Assembly (NCBI GenBank): GCA_035610365.1
Contig: CM069438.1
Coordinates: 46,310,837 to 46,374,836 of the forward strand
Length of the DNA stretch: 64,000 bases
Source of the DNA: Aquatica leii
Taxonomy: Eukaryota; Arthropoda; Insecta; Coleoptera; Lampyridae
Reading direction: 5' to 3'
Part shown: positions 10,186 through 21,246 of the stretch, piece by piece
How positions within the stretch are numbered: the stretch's first letter is position 1
How the letters are laid out: the number at the start of each line of letters is the position of its first letter
Position numbers and translations under genes: made by a program
Notes under the pieces: model-generated
The model's database searches: none
Seen by the model: only the letters and a program-made list of their open reading frames with translations
Told to the model about the DNA's origin: nothing

Positions 10186-13100
10186 TAGGAAACAATGGAA
10201 ATCTAAACGATACAGAAAAGTTTTTATATTTAAAAAACTGTTTAAAGGGTCCTGCTAGACAAATTATTGGTGAGTTAAAAACCAGCGAGATTAATTATCA
10301 CGTAGCAATTGAGTTACTAAAAGAACGCTACGACAATAAAAAATTTCTTATTTTTAAACATTTTGATTTACTATTAGATTCGCCTAAATTGACAAAAGAA
10401 TCACAATTAAGGTCGTATTATGATAACTTTATTACTCATATTAGAGTTATTGACAATGAAAAAATTGATCCCGATGAATATAAAAATGCGGTGTTAGCTT
10501 ATATAACTAAAGCAAAAATTGACAGCCGAACTGCTGAAGAATTTGCGAAATTATTCCCAAAAAGAATTCCTTCCGTACAGGAAATTTCTAAATTTTTATC
10601 TGATAGGTGCAATATAATTGAAGAAACTTGCGGCACTGTTCTGAAAGGCCCGCCAGGAAATCCAAGTAAGTCGCATTTTGGTAGCAAAAAATTTATTTCT
10701 GAAGCCAAGAATTTTTCATACACTTTGGCACAATCGTCTAGTTCTTGCTTTATTTGTAAAGAAGAACATTTTTTAAGCAATTGTCCATCATTCTTGACTT
10801 TGTCGACTCGAGCTCGTTTTAATAAAGTAAGAGCTTTTAAGTTCTGTACCATTTGTCTTCGCCACAACAACAAATCAAAATGCACGTCTACTTTAAATTG
10901 CAAATTTTGTAAGCAGCGTCATAATCATCTACTCTGTCTCAAGAGTCCTGCTCAACCTAATACGAATTCTACCATACAGGTTGAAGCTCTAACTGATTCT
11001 GCCGGTGGCTCTTTAGACTCTACAGAAAATAATACATTTGTACCTGGCAACACAGAGTCTTCCGTTTGTGGCTTTTCTAGAGCTTCCGAAGTCTTATTGT
11101 CTACTGTCCAGGTTAATATTGTTAACGGTGATAAATGTTTAACAGTTCGAGGTTTATTAGATTCGGGGTCTCAAAACAACCTTATCTCAGAAAAGGTTTA
11201 TAAAAGATTGAATATTCCATTCAATCCTATTAATTTAACTCTAAAAGGAATTAATAGCGTTATTTCTACTTGTTCAAAGTACACATCTATTCAGTTACAA
11301 TCTACAACTGGAAGATTCAATTTAAACATTGATTGTTTAATAGTTCCTACAATCACAGATAAATTACCTAAAGTCCGTTTCAACAAGGATCTTCTTAACA
11401 TACCTCCTCACTTGCGTCTAGCGGACAGCTCATATCATGAACCCGGAGATATTGATCTATTAATTGGTTCATCTATTTTTTATAAATTATTATTACCTGA
11501 TCAAGTATCTCTAGGTGCATCTATGCCTATTTTGCAAAATACATTGCTTGGATGGGTCGTTTCTGGTGACTTACCTAAGAGCTTGATAAGCGGTTCTTCA
11601 AAGGCGGACAACATTAGTGACGTTACTATTTGTTGCTATTCGACAAGTCAGATCAATAAATCTAATTTTGATCTACATCAGTCATTGACTAAATTTTGGG
11701 ACTTAGACAATCATAAACCTGTTTCAAGGTTATCTTTGCTTTCTCCGCAAGAAAGGTTCTGTGAACACCAATTTTTGGACTCAATTCGTGTAGATGAGAG
11801 TGGTCATTTTTCAGTACGCATTCCGTACAGCTCAAAAATAACATTGTTAGGCGATTCTCGCCATATGGCGGAAATACGTTTTAAACACTTAGAGAAGCGT
11901 CTCCATAAAGATCCTAAGCTTCTTAAAGAATACTCCAAGTTTATGTCCGATTATGAAAGACTTGGACATATGACCAAAATTACCGAAAAGGAATGCTTTT
12001 CGCTATCTGACTCTTTTGTTGAAACGGCTGATGGATCTTTTAATGTTGGTTTTGTACCACCTCAATTTTTTCCTCATCATGCTGTTCTAAAGCAGGCATC
12101 TTTAACGACAAAATTACGTGTTGTATTTGATGCTAGTGCTAAATCTGCCAGTGGTTTTTCAGTTAATGACGCTCAGCTGGTGGGACCTCAAGTTCAAGAT
12201 AACTTACTTGACATTTTATTACGCTTTCGCGCGCATGAGGTCGCCATTTCTGGAGACATTGCAAAAATGTACCGCATGGTTAACGTAGAGCCTAATTTTA
12301 GAAAATTTCAGCATATTCTCTGGAGAGAAACTCCTAACAAACCGCTTTCTATATTTCGCTTAAATACAATTACGTACGGCACTGCATTTGCCAGCTTCTT
12401 GGCTACTCGTTGTTTAATTTATCTTGCCGAATTGAATAAGAAAGCGTTTCCCGAAGCAGCGGAAGTTATATCAAAAAATTTTTATATGGACGACCTTCTC
12501 CTATCAACTACTTCAGTTGAGAAGGCCATCCGCCTTAAGAATGAAGTTTCTTCTATTCTTGCCTCTGTTGGATTTGTCGTGAGAAAGTTTTTGTCTAATA
12601 AACTTGAAGTTCTTAATTCTGCTGATACAGCAGCTGTCGACCTTGCTACCGTTCCTCTAGGTGAACGATCTGATTCAAAAACGTTAGGTTTGCATTGGGA
12701 TTCGGAAAACGATTGCTTATTTTGCAAGGTTGAAGTATCTGACGACGATGCCATCCCTACGAAAAGAAAACTTCTTTCTGCTATCGCCAAGGTGTTTGAT
12801 CCTCTTGGTCTTTTTTCACCTCTCATTGTACAAGGAAAATTAATGATGCAAGCACTATGGCAGAGTGGCCTAGACTGGGACGATCCTATCTCTACCGATC
12901 TTGTTTCTAAATGGATTGCCTTTAGAGCTCAATTGTCAGAGCTAGGCACTATAAAGGTTAATCGTTGTGTTATTCCTTCGCAATGTACAGATATCCAATT
13001 ACACGGATTTTGCGACGCTAGCAGCGTTGCGTATGGTTGTTGTTTTTTCTTGCGTTGCCGTACTTTAACCGGCAAGATTATTTCAAATCTTTTGATTTCA

Positions 13101-15047
13101 AAATCTCGCGTCTCACCTTTGCGCACTATTTCTATCCCTCGTTTGGAACTGTGCGCTGCAGTTTTACTTGCGGAATGGTGCCCCAAGGTTCTTAGCATTT
13201 TTAACCTTGAGCCTACTCAAGTTTATTTATGGACAGATTCCAAGATTGTTTTGAACTGGATTAATTCTGTTCCCAATAAATACAAGACCTTTGTGGCAAA
13301 CCGTATCGCTACGATTCAAGAATTTACTAATATTCAAAGATGGCACCATGTCGCTACTGCTAATAACCCCGCTGATTTAATTTCACGTGGATCAAACATT
13401 ACAAATTTAAAAAACAATGGTTTTTGGTTCCACGGCCCCAAATTCCTTTTAGAAAACGATTTACCGTTTTATACTAACTACGTGAGAGAAACTAATGAGA
13501 CTGAAGAGCTTAAGACATTGACTGTACTAGCTAATTTTACATCTACTGAAACTGAATATATCAATTCAATTTTTTGTAAATATTCTACGCTAAAGAAACT
13601 TCAACGAGTTTTTGCTTACGTTTTAAGGTTTGTTTGGAACTGTCGAAATCCTAATAAGTTAAAAAATGTACTCAGCGTAGGTGAATTAAATAATTCTTTG
13701 AACACGTTGGTAAAATTGTGCCAACAATCTGTTTTTCATGCTGAAATCAAATCTATTAAAAACGGAAAAATTATTAAACTGTTACGTATCCAATCTCTAA
13801 ATCCTTTTTTAGACGCCGATGGGTGTCTCCGTGTTGGATGGCGGTTGTCACAGTCTACTTTTTCGTTTGAAAAAAAGTATCCTTTTATACTCCCTAAAGG
13901 TCACAAGCTTACAGAATTAATAGTACAACACTATCATACGGAATTACTTCATTGTGGTGCGCAGTCGCTTCTTTCTGCTATTAGAGAAAAATTTTGGCCC
14001 ATCGGAGGATTGAGCTACGTAAAAGGAATTATTAAAAAATGTATTAATTGCTTTAAGGCAAATCCAATTATTCGACATCCTTTAATGGGAAATTTACCCA
14101 GTAATCGTGTAAAATTGACTTATCCTTTTTATAACGTCGGACTTGACTACGCAGGTCCAATATTAATTAAAGATAGGCGAACGAGGGGAACACGTAGTTT
14201 TAAGGCATATATATGCTTGTTTGTTTGCATGGCTACGTGTGCTATACATTTAGAACTTGTAACGTCTTTATCTACCGACGCTTTTTTAAACACCTTAAAA
14301 CGGTTTATTGCCCGTAGAGGACTACCTGGTTCTATATCAAGCGATAACGCTACGAATTTTCGCGGCGCCAAATCAAAATTAGAATCTTTATTCAAAATTT
14401 TGCACGAGCAGGAGTCGCATAATAGAATTGTTAATTATCTGCATTCTAAATCCATACAATGGAATTTTATTAACCCTAGAGCTCCTCATGAAGGTGGCTT
14501 ATGGGAAAGTTCGGTTAAGTCTGTTAAAATGCATTTAAGGCGTGTACTTGGCAACGCGAATTTAACATTTGAAGAGCTGTATACTTCTCTGACAATGATA
14601 GAAGCGGTGTTAAACTTAAGGCCGTTATCTTACATATCCTCTGAGCCTGAAGACCTTATTCCGTTAACTCCAGGTCATTTTTTAATTGGTCGTCCTTTGA
14701 CTTCCATTCCTGAAGCAGATTTAACTCAAACCCTGCAAAATCGCTTATCTGCATTTCGGAGAGCGCAACAGATGTTTCAACATTTTTGGCGCCGATGGAG
14801 TCGTGAAGTGGTTCCCAAACTCCAACAAAGGCAAAAGTGGTTTCAACGACTACCTGAGCTATTGAAGCTAGATTCTGTTGTTTTACTCCAAGAAGACGAT
14901 GTTCGGCCTTTACAATGGCGACTTGGGCGTGTAATACAGCTACATCCCGGTTCTGATAACGTCACACGGGCGGTATCCTTGCGTCTGACTAACGGAAGTG
15001 TAGTGCGTCGGTCTGTTCACAAAATGTGCGCGCTGCCTTCGAGTTAA
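10167..15047 (+). CDS. pol: BEL/Pao Gag C-terminus and Pol polyprotein
   Basis: One open frame of about 1600 codons with no stop. In order, numbered from position 10389, it holds the rest of DUF1759; two zinc knuckles (CFICKEEHFLSNC near residue 120, then CTICLRHNNKSKC and CKFCKQRHNHLLC); and an aspartic protease (GLLDSGSQNNLIS near 257). The RT has TTKLRVVFDASAKS, an aspartate in SGDIAKMY and the catalytic box FYMDDLLL near 697. The RNase H has LHGFCDASS near 871, RLELCAAVLLAEW and WTDSKIVLNW near 948. The integrase has an HH-CC zinc domain (HYHTELLHCG, CINC) and a core with GLDYAGPI near 1251, SSDNATNF near 1317 and HEGGLWESSVKS near 1368. A DUF5641 C-terminus ends VVRRSVHKMCALPSS. Length and order are normal for BEL/Pao, and all catalytic residues I can place are present. 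It is translated with the upstream gag only if the frame break is bridged. Confidence 0.95.
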   Translation, partial: RSFEALVGNNGNLNDTEKFLYLKNCLKGPARQIIGELKTSEINYHVAIELLKERYDNKKFLIFKHFDLLLDSPKLTKESQLRSYYDNFITHIRVIDNEKIDPDEYKNAVLAYITKAKIDSRTAEEFAKLFPKRIPSVQEISKFLSDRCNIIEETCGTVLKGPPGNPSKSHFGSKKFISEAKNFSYTLAQSSSSCFICKEEHFLSNCPSFLTLSTRARFNKVRAFKFCTICLRHNNKSKCTSTLNCKFCKQRHNHLLCLKSPAQPNTNSTIQVEALTDSAGGSLDSTENNTFVPGNTESSVCGFSRASEVLLSTVQVNIVNGDKCLTVRGLLDSGSQNNLISEKVYKRLNIPFNPINLTLKGINSVISTCSKYTSIQLQSTTGRFNLNIDCLIVPTITDKLPKVRFNKDLLNIPPHLRLADSSYHEPGDIDLLIGSSIFYKLLLPDQVSLGASMPILQNTLLGWVVSGDLPKSLISGSSKADNISDVTICCYSTSQINKSNFDLHQSLTKFWDLDNHKPVSRLSLLSPQERFCEHQFLDSIRVDESGHFSVRIPYSSKITLLGDSRHMAEIRFKHLEKRLHKDPKLLKEYSKFMSDYERLGHMTKITEKECFSLSDSFVETADGSFNVGFVPPQFFPHHAVLKQASLTTKLRVVFDASAKSASGFSVNDAQLVGPQVQDNLLDILLRFRAHEVAISGDIAKMYRMVNVEPNFRKFQHILWRETPNKPLSIFRLNTITYGTAFASFLATRCLIYLAELNKKAFPEAAEVISKNFYMDDLLLSTTSVEKAIRLKNEVSSILASVGFVVRKFLSNKLEVLNSADTAAVDLATVPLGERSDSKTLGLHWDSENDCLFCKVEVSDDDAIPTKRKLLSAIAKVFDPLGLFSPLIVQGKLMMQALWQSGLDWDDPISTDLVSKWIAFRAQLSELGTIKVNRCVIPSQCTDIQLHGFCDASSVAYGCCFFLRCRTLTGKIISNLLISKSRVSPLRTISIPRLELCAAVLLAEWCPKVLSIFNLEPTQVYLWTDSKIVLNWINSVPNKYKTFVANRIATIQEFTNIQRWHHVATANNPADLISRGSNITNLKNNGFWFHGPKFLLENDLPFYTNYVRETNETEELKTLTVLANFTSTETEYINSIFCKYSTLKKLQRVFAYVLRFVWNCRNPNKLKNVLSVGELNNSLNTLVKLCQQSVFHAEIKSIKNGKIIKLLRIQSLNPFLDADGCLRVGWRLSQSTFSFEKKYPFILPKGHKLTELIVQHYHTELLHCGAQSLLSAIREKFWPIGGLSYVKGIIKKCINCFKANPIIRHPLMGNLPSNRVKLTYPFYNVGLDYAGPILIKDRRTRGTRSFKAYICLFVCMATCAIHLELVTSLSTDAFLNTLKRFIARRGLPGSISSDNATNFRGAKSKLESLFKILHEQESHNRIVNYLHSKSIQWNFINPRAPHEGGLWESSVKSVKMHLRRVLGNANLTFEELYTSLTMIEAVLNLRPLSYISSEPEDLIPLTPGHFLIGRPLTSIPEADLTQTLQNRLSAFRRAQQMFQHFWRRWSREVVPKLQQRQKWFQRLPELLKLDSVVLLQEDDVRPLQWRLGRVIQLHPGSDNVTRAVSLRLTNGSVVRRSVHKMCALPSS

Positions 15048-15254
15048 ATATACTATTAGCATTTCAACACCTGACAAGTGTTTAGTGACAAGTGTTTACC
15101 GATTATCATAATCATGCATCATCTTATTATTGACTGAATTTTTTTTTTGTTTTATTTTTGAAATTTTAGTTATTGATGCAAATTCTAATTATAATTATAA
15201 TTAATAGGTTTTATAAAATTTGTTTATTTTTATGTTTCTGTTAAAATCTAAATG

Positions 15255-15270
15255 ATTTCAAGGGGGCGAG
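15255..15270 (+). promoter_or_regulatory. Polypurine tract before the 3' LTR
   Basis: The sequence CAAGGGGGCGAG lies directly before the 3' LTR. A purine run in this position primes plus-strand DNA synthesis in LTR retrotransposons. Confidence 0.75.
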
Positions 15271-15703
15271 TGTTTTGTCGTTATCTGTAATTGTTTCTTC
15301 TTATTAGTAATAATTAATAATCTATTTTTAAGTTTATTTTGTAAGTCTCTGTATATACATATTTCGATATTTATATACCTATGTGCCAGCTTTTGAATTC
15401 GATCTGGGCGTGTCGAGCATTTTAAAATAAGGGGAAAGAAAAGATTTCAGAGTTGTATGAGTAGTACCATTATAGCGGTTAATCCAATAGCTGCATAAAG
15501 ATTAAATGTAAAAGTTGCCGTTGCAACATTGTACATATCATTATATATATATGTGCCTTAATTAAATCTTTAAATGGTATGATTATTTTTTTTTATGTGA
15601 TCGCAAACTCGAAGATACCAACCACCCTACCACCGCCGTGGATAAATATACAGTTAATTTATTAATACCTTGATATTAAGGTAAAGAGATTACAAACTCA
15701 TCA
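15271..15703 (+). repeat. BEL/Pao 3' LTR
   Basis: 433 bp, one difference from the 5' LTR, followed by the CTACA target duplication. Confidence 0.95.
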
Positions 15704-16985
15704 CTACAATAAATGCCTAATGGAGTGCCAAATACCAAACTTCTGGTTAAATGCCCAAGTAGTCTTAATTTTCAAAGGAAATAAACATAAGATAAAAGAT
15801 TACAGACCAATAAGTCTTCTGTCAGTACTGTACAAACTATTTACAAAGATAATTACACAACACCTAACGAATCAACTAAATAATAGAAAAGTCTAATGAA
15901 TATAATATAAAACTATGGATAGCAATAATAGTCTATGACAAGGCATTTGGCTCTATACAGATATGAGCAATCCTGAACGCTCTAAGTAATTGCAAAGTAG
16001 ACAAAAAATACACAAGCCTTATTAAATACATATATATAAATGCAACAATACAAGTAACGACAGCTGTACAAACCAGCAAATTCAGGATACATTTTGGAGT
16101 ACGACAAGGCGACTCAATCTTTCCTAAATTATTCACATTAGCTTTAGAAGACGTGTTGAGGAGATTGAACTGGCAAAAAAGAGGAATAACAATACATGGA
16201 GAGAAATTAAACCATATGTGATTTGCCGATGACATAACACTGATAGCAAGGAACAAAAAAGAATTACTAGAAATGTTAGAAAAACTGAACGAGGTATCAA
16301 AACAGATAAGACTAAAAATAAACACTCAGAAAACATAAATACTTAACAAATGATATAAAAGAACAACAAGAAATTGATTTAGAAGGCAAAGCAATAGAAA
16401 AAGTAAATACATTTGTATATCTAGGGCAGAAATTCCAAATCTCAAAAAATAACTTAACAGCAGAGCTAGATAGAAGAGTCTCATTGGCGTTGTCGGTGTT
16501 CAAAAAACTGATTAACGTACTAATGGCAGACATATCAAATAGCAAAGACCTTTAATCAATGCGTTCTAACTTATGGCACTGAACGTGGGCTCTAAACCAA
16601 GACATCATATATAGACTTTAAGTAACGCAAATTGCAATAAAGAGACGAATACTGAACATCAAGTTACGCGACCATATACGTAACACTGAGATACGTAGAA
16701 GATCAAAAGTGGTTGACGTAGTAGAACGACTCTGTTTCCTAAGATGGAGCTGGGCAGGATACGTAGAAAAAATTAAAGAGGATAGATGGACGCGTAAAAT
16801 TATAGAATGGAGACCAGGAGAAAACATGAGATATATAGGAAGACCACAAACCAGGTGGACAGATGATATCAAGAAGATGATAGAAAACACATAACCGAGA
16901 AGAACGGAAAAACCTAAAAGAGGCTTACATCCGACGATGGATAGATAAGACTGTAGAAAAAGAAGATTTAAATATATATATGTAT
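15704..16985 (+). pseudogene. RTE-like LINE, RT and C-terminal part
   Basis: This continues the LINE interrupted by the BEL element: MECQIPNFWLNAQVVLIFKG and DYRPISLLSVLYKLFTKIIT near 15720-15850, then FGVRQGDSIFPKLFTLALED near 16095. The catalytic FADDITLIA box is near 16228, with a TGA just before it. The C-terminal part (16709-16894) reads FLRWSWAGYVEKI and WTRKIIEWRPGEN, then GRPQTRWTDDIKKM, the signature of the RTE-type insect reverse transcriptases. Several stops and frameshifts make the gene dead. It fades into an A/T-rich end near 16985 without a clear poly(A) tail. Confidence 0.85.
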
Positions 16986-16989
16986 CAAC

Positions 16990-19900
16990 TCCTATCGATG
17001 AACTTCTGCTTGTGATAAAAAAATATGCTCGTTGTTACAACTTTTGTATTGTCATTTGTTCTATTACAACTTTGGGTAGATTGAAACGGTGTCTTCCACT
17101 CTAATATTATATTGTTTTGGTGCTTTTTTAATTTGTTTTATAATTAGTCACATCAACTCACGATCCAATCAGCGAATCAACTGAGCCAGTCGTCACTATT
17201 TAAGTTACCGGAAAATCCTTGTAACAACCGTCAGGAACAGAATCCATAAAGCACGCAAACTATATCAAAATGTTTTTAAAATAAAATACTGCATGAACAA
17301 ATAGTTTTTTTTGTCTTATTCTCAATCTGGTGATTTTTTAACCAATTATAATCGACACATCAAAGACAAGCTGAATTCTTTTAGTTGTTTTATCCACGCC
17401 ACTCTCCGATATTAGAACTGTTGTTGCCCGTCTTTACTATTTCAAATTGATATTTTTTATTTGTGATAAAGAAGTTTTAATAGTTAATTATAGACAGAGA
17501 GCAACTGTAACTTAAGCAAATGGCAAAGCATGAGAACGAAGAAAATTGAGGTAGTCATAACCGCAATGGACTCACAAAAAAACGTTTGGCCGTTTAATTA
17601 CAATTTGAAAGAACTAAATTAATAAAATTAGTTGTAGGTAATTACCTCCTATTATATTTATAAATTTTATTTGTTTTTATTTACAGCAAAAACGTATTAT
17701 CAATGTTATTAAATTTTGCCAAAACAAAGAAAAGTTTAAATCAGTTTTAGAAAAGATACTTTAATAATATTTCAGTAAAATTGTGTCTGTAAAATGTAAT
17801 AAAAGATCTCGTTAGTCGCTGAAAATTTAGTAACGGTTAATATTTAACAAAAAAGTCAAATTTTATTTATTTCAACATAAATCCTCCAAAACGTCGAATT
17901 TTATTTCGTATTAACTTTATGACATAATTTCCTTTTGCACATGTATATTTGAAATTCTATTTAAACTTACGACTTTGACTTCTGTTATATAATTTGCAAG
18001 TGAACCGCTTTAATATTACATTATATTCGTATTGACTATTGTCAATATCGCAATAGAACTTACATACACGTATACTTTATTAGTTTTCGTAAGAGCTACA
18101 AGAAGACTGTTATTTCAAAGTTTTAGAAGCTACAAATGGAGTATTATAAGAGCTAAGATTGGAGTTTGAAAGGAAAATAAAAATAGTTGACCGTAACAAA
18201 AAAGGAAAACCAATAAGAAGCGTCCCTAAACTTGTGCCGACTTACCAAAAGCAACAATAAATCATTCTTTGCACAAAGATGTTTACAATTTCTTTTAAAA
18301 TTTGTACAAACTTTCTTTTTATAGGTCATTGGAACTATTTATGTTTTAATATAAAAAATTTAAGCTGCGCAGAGAAAAATAAATCAGAATCGTTAAAAAA
18401 TAATACCTAACTAAATCAAATTTCGTCTTAAAGTGAAAACTTAATCCCAAAAATGTTCGCACCTTATAATTTATGATGTTCGCTGTAGATAGAATTTGTA
18501 AGGGACATAACGTCATTTATCTTCAACGGTATCTGACTCTATCTATCAATATTATACTGATATATGAGTCAAAAAATCTAATAATGCAAAAGGTGAATTC
18601 GCCCCAAACACAATTTCGGTTTAATCACGAAGTGCAACAATAATTAATTTTCATTATCTGAACAAAAGTAACTCACACAAACGCGTCTGAAGTTGCAATG
18701 TCATGATTTATAAAAAATGATTATTATGGATCACGTTTTTGGAATATACTGCCACCACCTACGTTTTCTGACAATCGCTGGTCTTTACATCGTCGGGAGC
18801 AGAAGAAAAATTGATCTTAAATAGACTTTTCTCTAGTTATAAGATAAGAAAATTGTAGTCTGGCGAAGATTAAATATTTATCTGCGCTTTTCATTAGATC
18901 GCAAAAACGATATTATTTTATTGTCTCTTATATTATAAGAGTGACTCTATAGATAGCAGTTTAACTCGTATAAAAACACAAACTTAATGCCTTTATATTT
19001 AACAGAATGCCGCGATGATTGCCTATTGTGCTCTACAATGTTTACGTCGTACATTATACGAAATAATGGAATAACTTTCCACTATTAATTGAGTTTAACT
19101 AATGTAAAACTTTACTCATAAAGAAAAGTTAATTGAAGATATAAAGTTTAATGCATTTACGTGTTTTTACATGCGCTAATACTTCGAAGTAGCAAAAAAC
19201 AGCTGGATTTACTAACTTAACTTAAGAACTAAAACTATTATTTTTCCAATGATAATTGATAAAATGTTACTCTAATTGTAATTGCTCCTTATGTGTAACC
19301 ATCAACTTTACGCAACTCTAATTGTTCCCTTCATAGTTCAGCTGCTCTATTTGTTTTTACTAACACTATAAACTAAATAAGTTTTACTAAGAACTGCTCA
19401 AACTTACATTATGGGTAAGAAAATACGAGGTTTCATTCTCTAAAACTTTCTGAAACTCTATGCAAATACAATTTTTTGTAGTAAAATTAAGCATGTATTG
19501 GAACTTGATTTTACAATTTCTTAATGATTAAATAACATTTTAACAAAGAATTTGTGAACTATTGTAGATGCTTAATATAGATGCCTTAATCAAGCAATCA
19601 AATTGATAAATGAACTTATTTTGATCCAATTTGAAATATCTATTTTACAATATTGGATTTTAATCAAAAAGCATTAAGATCACAATGAATGGGCACGATT
19701 GATTACGTTTTGTGCTTTATCTTCGACTCCGATTGCAAAATCTGACAAAACGATAAGATACTTTTATGTTTTCTATAAAATTACAAAACGTATAAATGAA
19801 ATCGGTTATATAGTAAATTAAAATAAACAACATTTATATTTGACACGATTCTATTTATACAGAGTGTATCTGATTAATGAGTTATTTTGACGGTTGAAAT

Positions 19901-20085
19901 TAAATTAAAATAAAAGTTCGATTAAAACATTTAAAGAAATTAAAATTTCTAGCGTAAATTACGGAGCTGTTATCTCCTAAAGTTGTTGACATCACGAATA
20001 AAAATAAACTGTGCAAATTTCTTTTCAGCGATTTGCTGATACCAAAAATAAAAATAAATACAAAATAATGTTATCGGATAACGCC
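16990..20085. other. Gene-free AT-rich stretch with one dispersed repeat
   Basis: No gene is supported. A segment at about 17340-17440 (CCACGCCACTCTCCGATATT and following) resembles 63115-63215, so at least part of this region belongs to a dispersed repeat family. Confidence 0.5.
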
Positions 20086-20089
20086 TAGT

Positions 20090-20934
20090 TAAATGATGTT
20101 ATTCTGCACATTCTCTTTAAGTACACTGAATAATACCTCTTCCACTGGATAAAACACAAGCGTCTAAACTAGATCGATTCCATTATCCCTATTGAAATCG
20201 TCATGTTTTTGGATTTCGATGGCTTCCTTGTATAGTCTAGGCCAGAAGTTTTATGATTTAGCCAACATTGCTGTCTTTTCAAATTTTATTCTGTGGTCGG
20301 TGTCTAAAGAGTGTTTTGCAACAGCAGATTTTATGTTATGTTTTTTTGTATCCGCCTTATGTTTTTATAATCTGGTAGCTATGTTGCGCCCCGTTTGTCC
20401 TATACAAACTAGCCCACACGAACAAGAGATGTGATAGATTCCTGTCTCCTAGAGTAATGCTTTTGTTTCCTTAGATTTTAAGAAATTGGCGGCTATTTTA
20501 TTTGTTGAAGTAAAAGTCACTTTGATATTTTTCCCTCTAAGTATCCTGACTATTTTATCCGTGCATCCTTTTATGTGAGACTAAGAAAGTTGCAACGGAG
20601 TCTTTCTTTTTTGGTTTTTCTTTACTGTGTTTGTTAAATGCTCGATATATGTGTGCTTTTCTAAAATCGTTTTTTATTAAAGCATTCGTAAGGTGACCTA
20701 GCTCGGTCTTTAACGTGTTCGGTTCACTGCTGGTCTTGGCTCTATGTACTAAAGTTTTTAGAACTGAAAGCTTCTGAGCTAGATGATGATGTGATTCGGC
20801 GTTGAAGTATCTGTCAGCATGTATCGGTTTTCTGTATACTTAATGCCCCAATATGTTGTTCATCTTTCGAGTGATCAGTACGTCCAAGAACTGAATACTT
20901 CTGTTCGTTTTCGTCTTCATGATAAATTTGATAT
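20090..20934 (-). pseudogene. Penelope-like element 2: GIY-YIG 3' part
   Basis: Read on the minus strand it carries the end of the RT domain (FLDVLITRK near 20875), the linker ADRYFNAESHHH near 20815, and a GIY-YIG nuclease with SCSCGLVCIGQTGR near 20410-20430, followed by the usual C-terminus to about 20150. In the second motif the expected YIG reads CIG, so a conserved tyrosine is replaced. Frameshifts and stops are present. It is the 3' continuation of the Penelope RT at 24642-25790; the two are separated by a piggyBac-like transposon. About 50 residues around the RT catalytic box are missing at the junction. Confidence 0.8.
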
Positions 20935-20947
20935 TGACACAGCCGGT

Positions 20948-20974
20948 GGCGCTGGGTCTGTAGTACCCAGCGCC
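20948..20974. repeat. Subterminal hairpin at the left piggyBac end
   Basis: GGCGCTGGGT (20948-20957) and ACCCAGCGCC (20965-20974) are perfect 10-bp inverted arms with a 7-base loop. The arm is the conserved inner part of the terminal repeat, so the end carries it twice in opposite orientation. Confidence 0.8.
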
Positions 20975-21246
20975 AGGAACAAGTCAGATTATCTTTTTTG
21001 AATCAAAATTTGAATAAAATATAAATTTACGTCAAAGACCTGTATTTCTTGGACTATATTAAGACATACTTAGTGAATATTTTCGTAGTTATCAACAATT
21101 TCGCCTTGAAAATAGAAAGTGCTGTAATACCTCTTCTTTGCAACAAAAAATAATACCAGTAAACTCAAAAATAGATTTATTGCACAAATTAAGGAACGCA
21201 AAATAAACATTATTCTAATATGTCAAGACAAAATCAAAATGAAAAA

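Larger units (their letters stand above)
8844..15703 (+). mobile_element. Nearly intact BEL/Pao LTR retrotransposon (6860 bp)
   Basis: Two 433-bp LTRs, a primer-binding site, a gag-pol reading frame and a polypurine tract are all present. The 5-bp target duplication CTACA flanks the element exactly (8839-8843 and 15704-15708). The LTRs start TGTTTTGTCG and end CTCATCA. I found one base difference between them (CATCTCATT versus CATATCATT), so the insertion is young. The only coding defect seen is a one-base frame change inside gag near 10161-10173. The element sits inside an older RTE-like LINE. BEL/Pao elements replicate through cytoplasmic Gag particles and integrate a cDNA copy. Confidence 0.95.
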
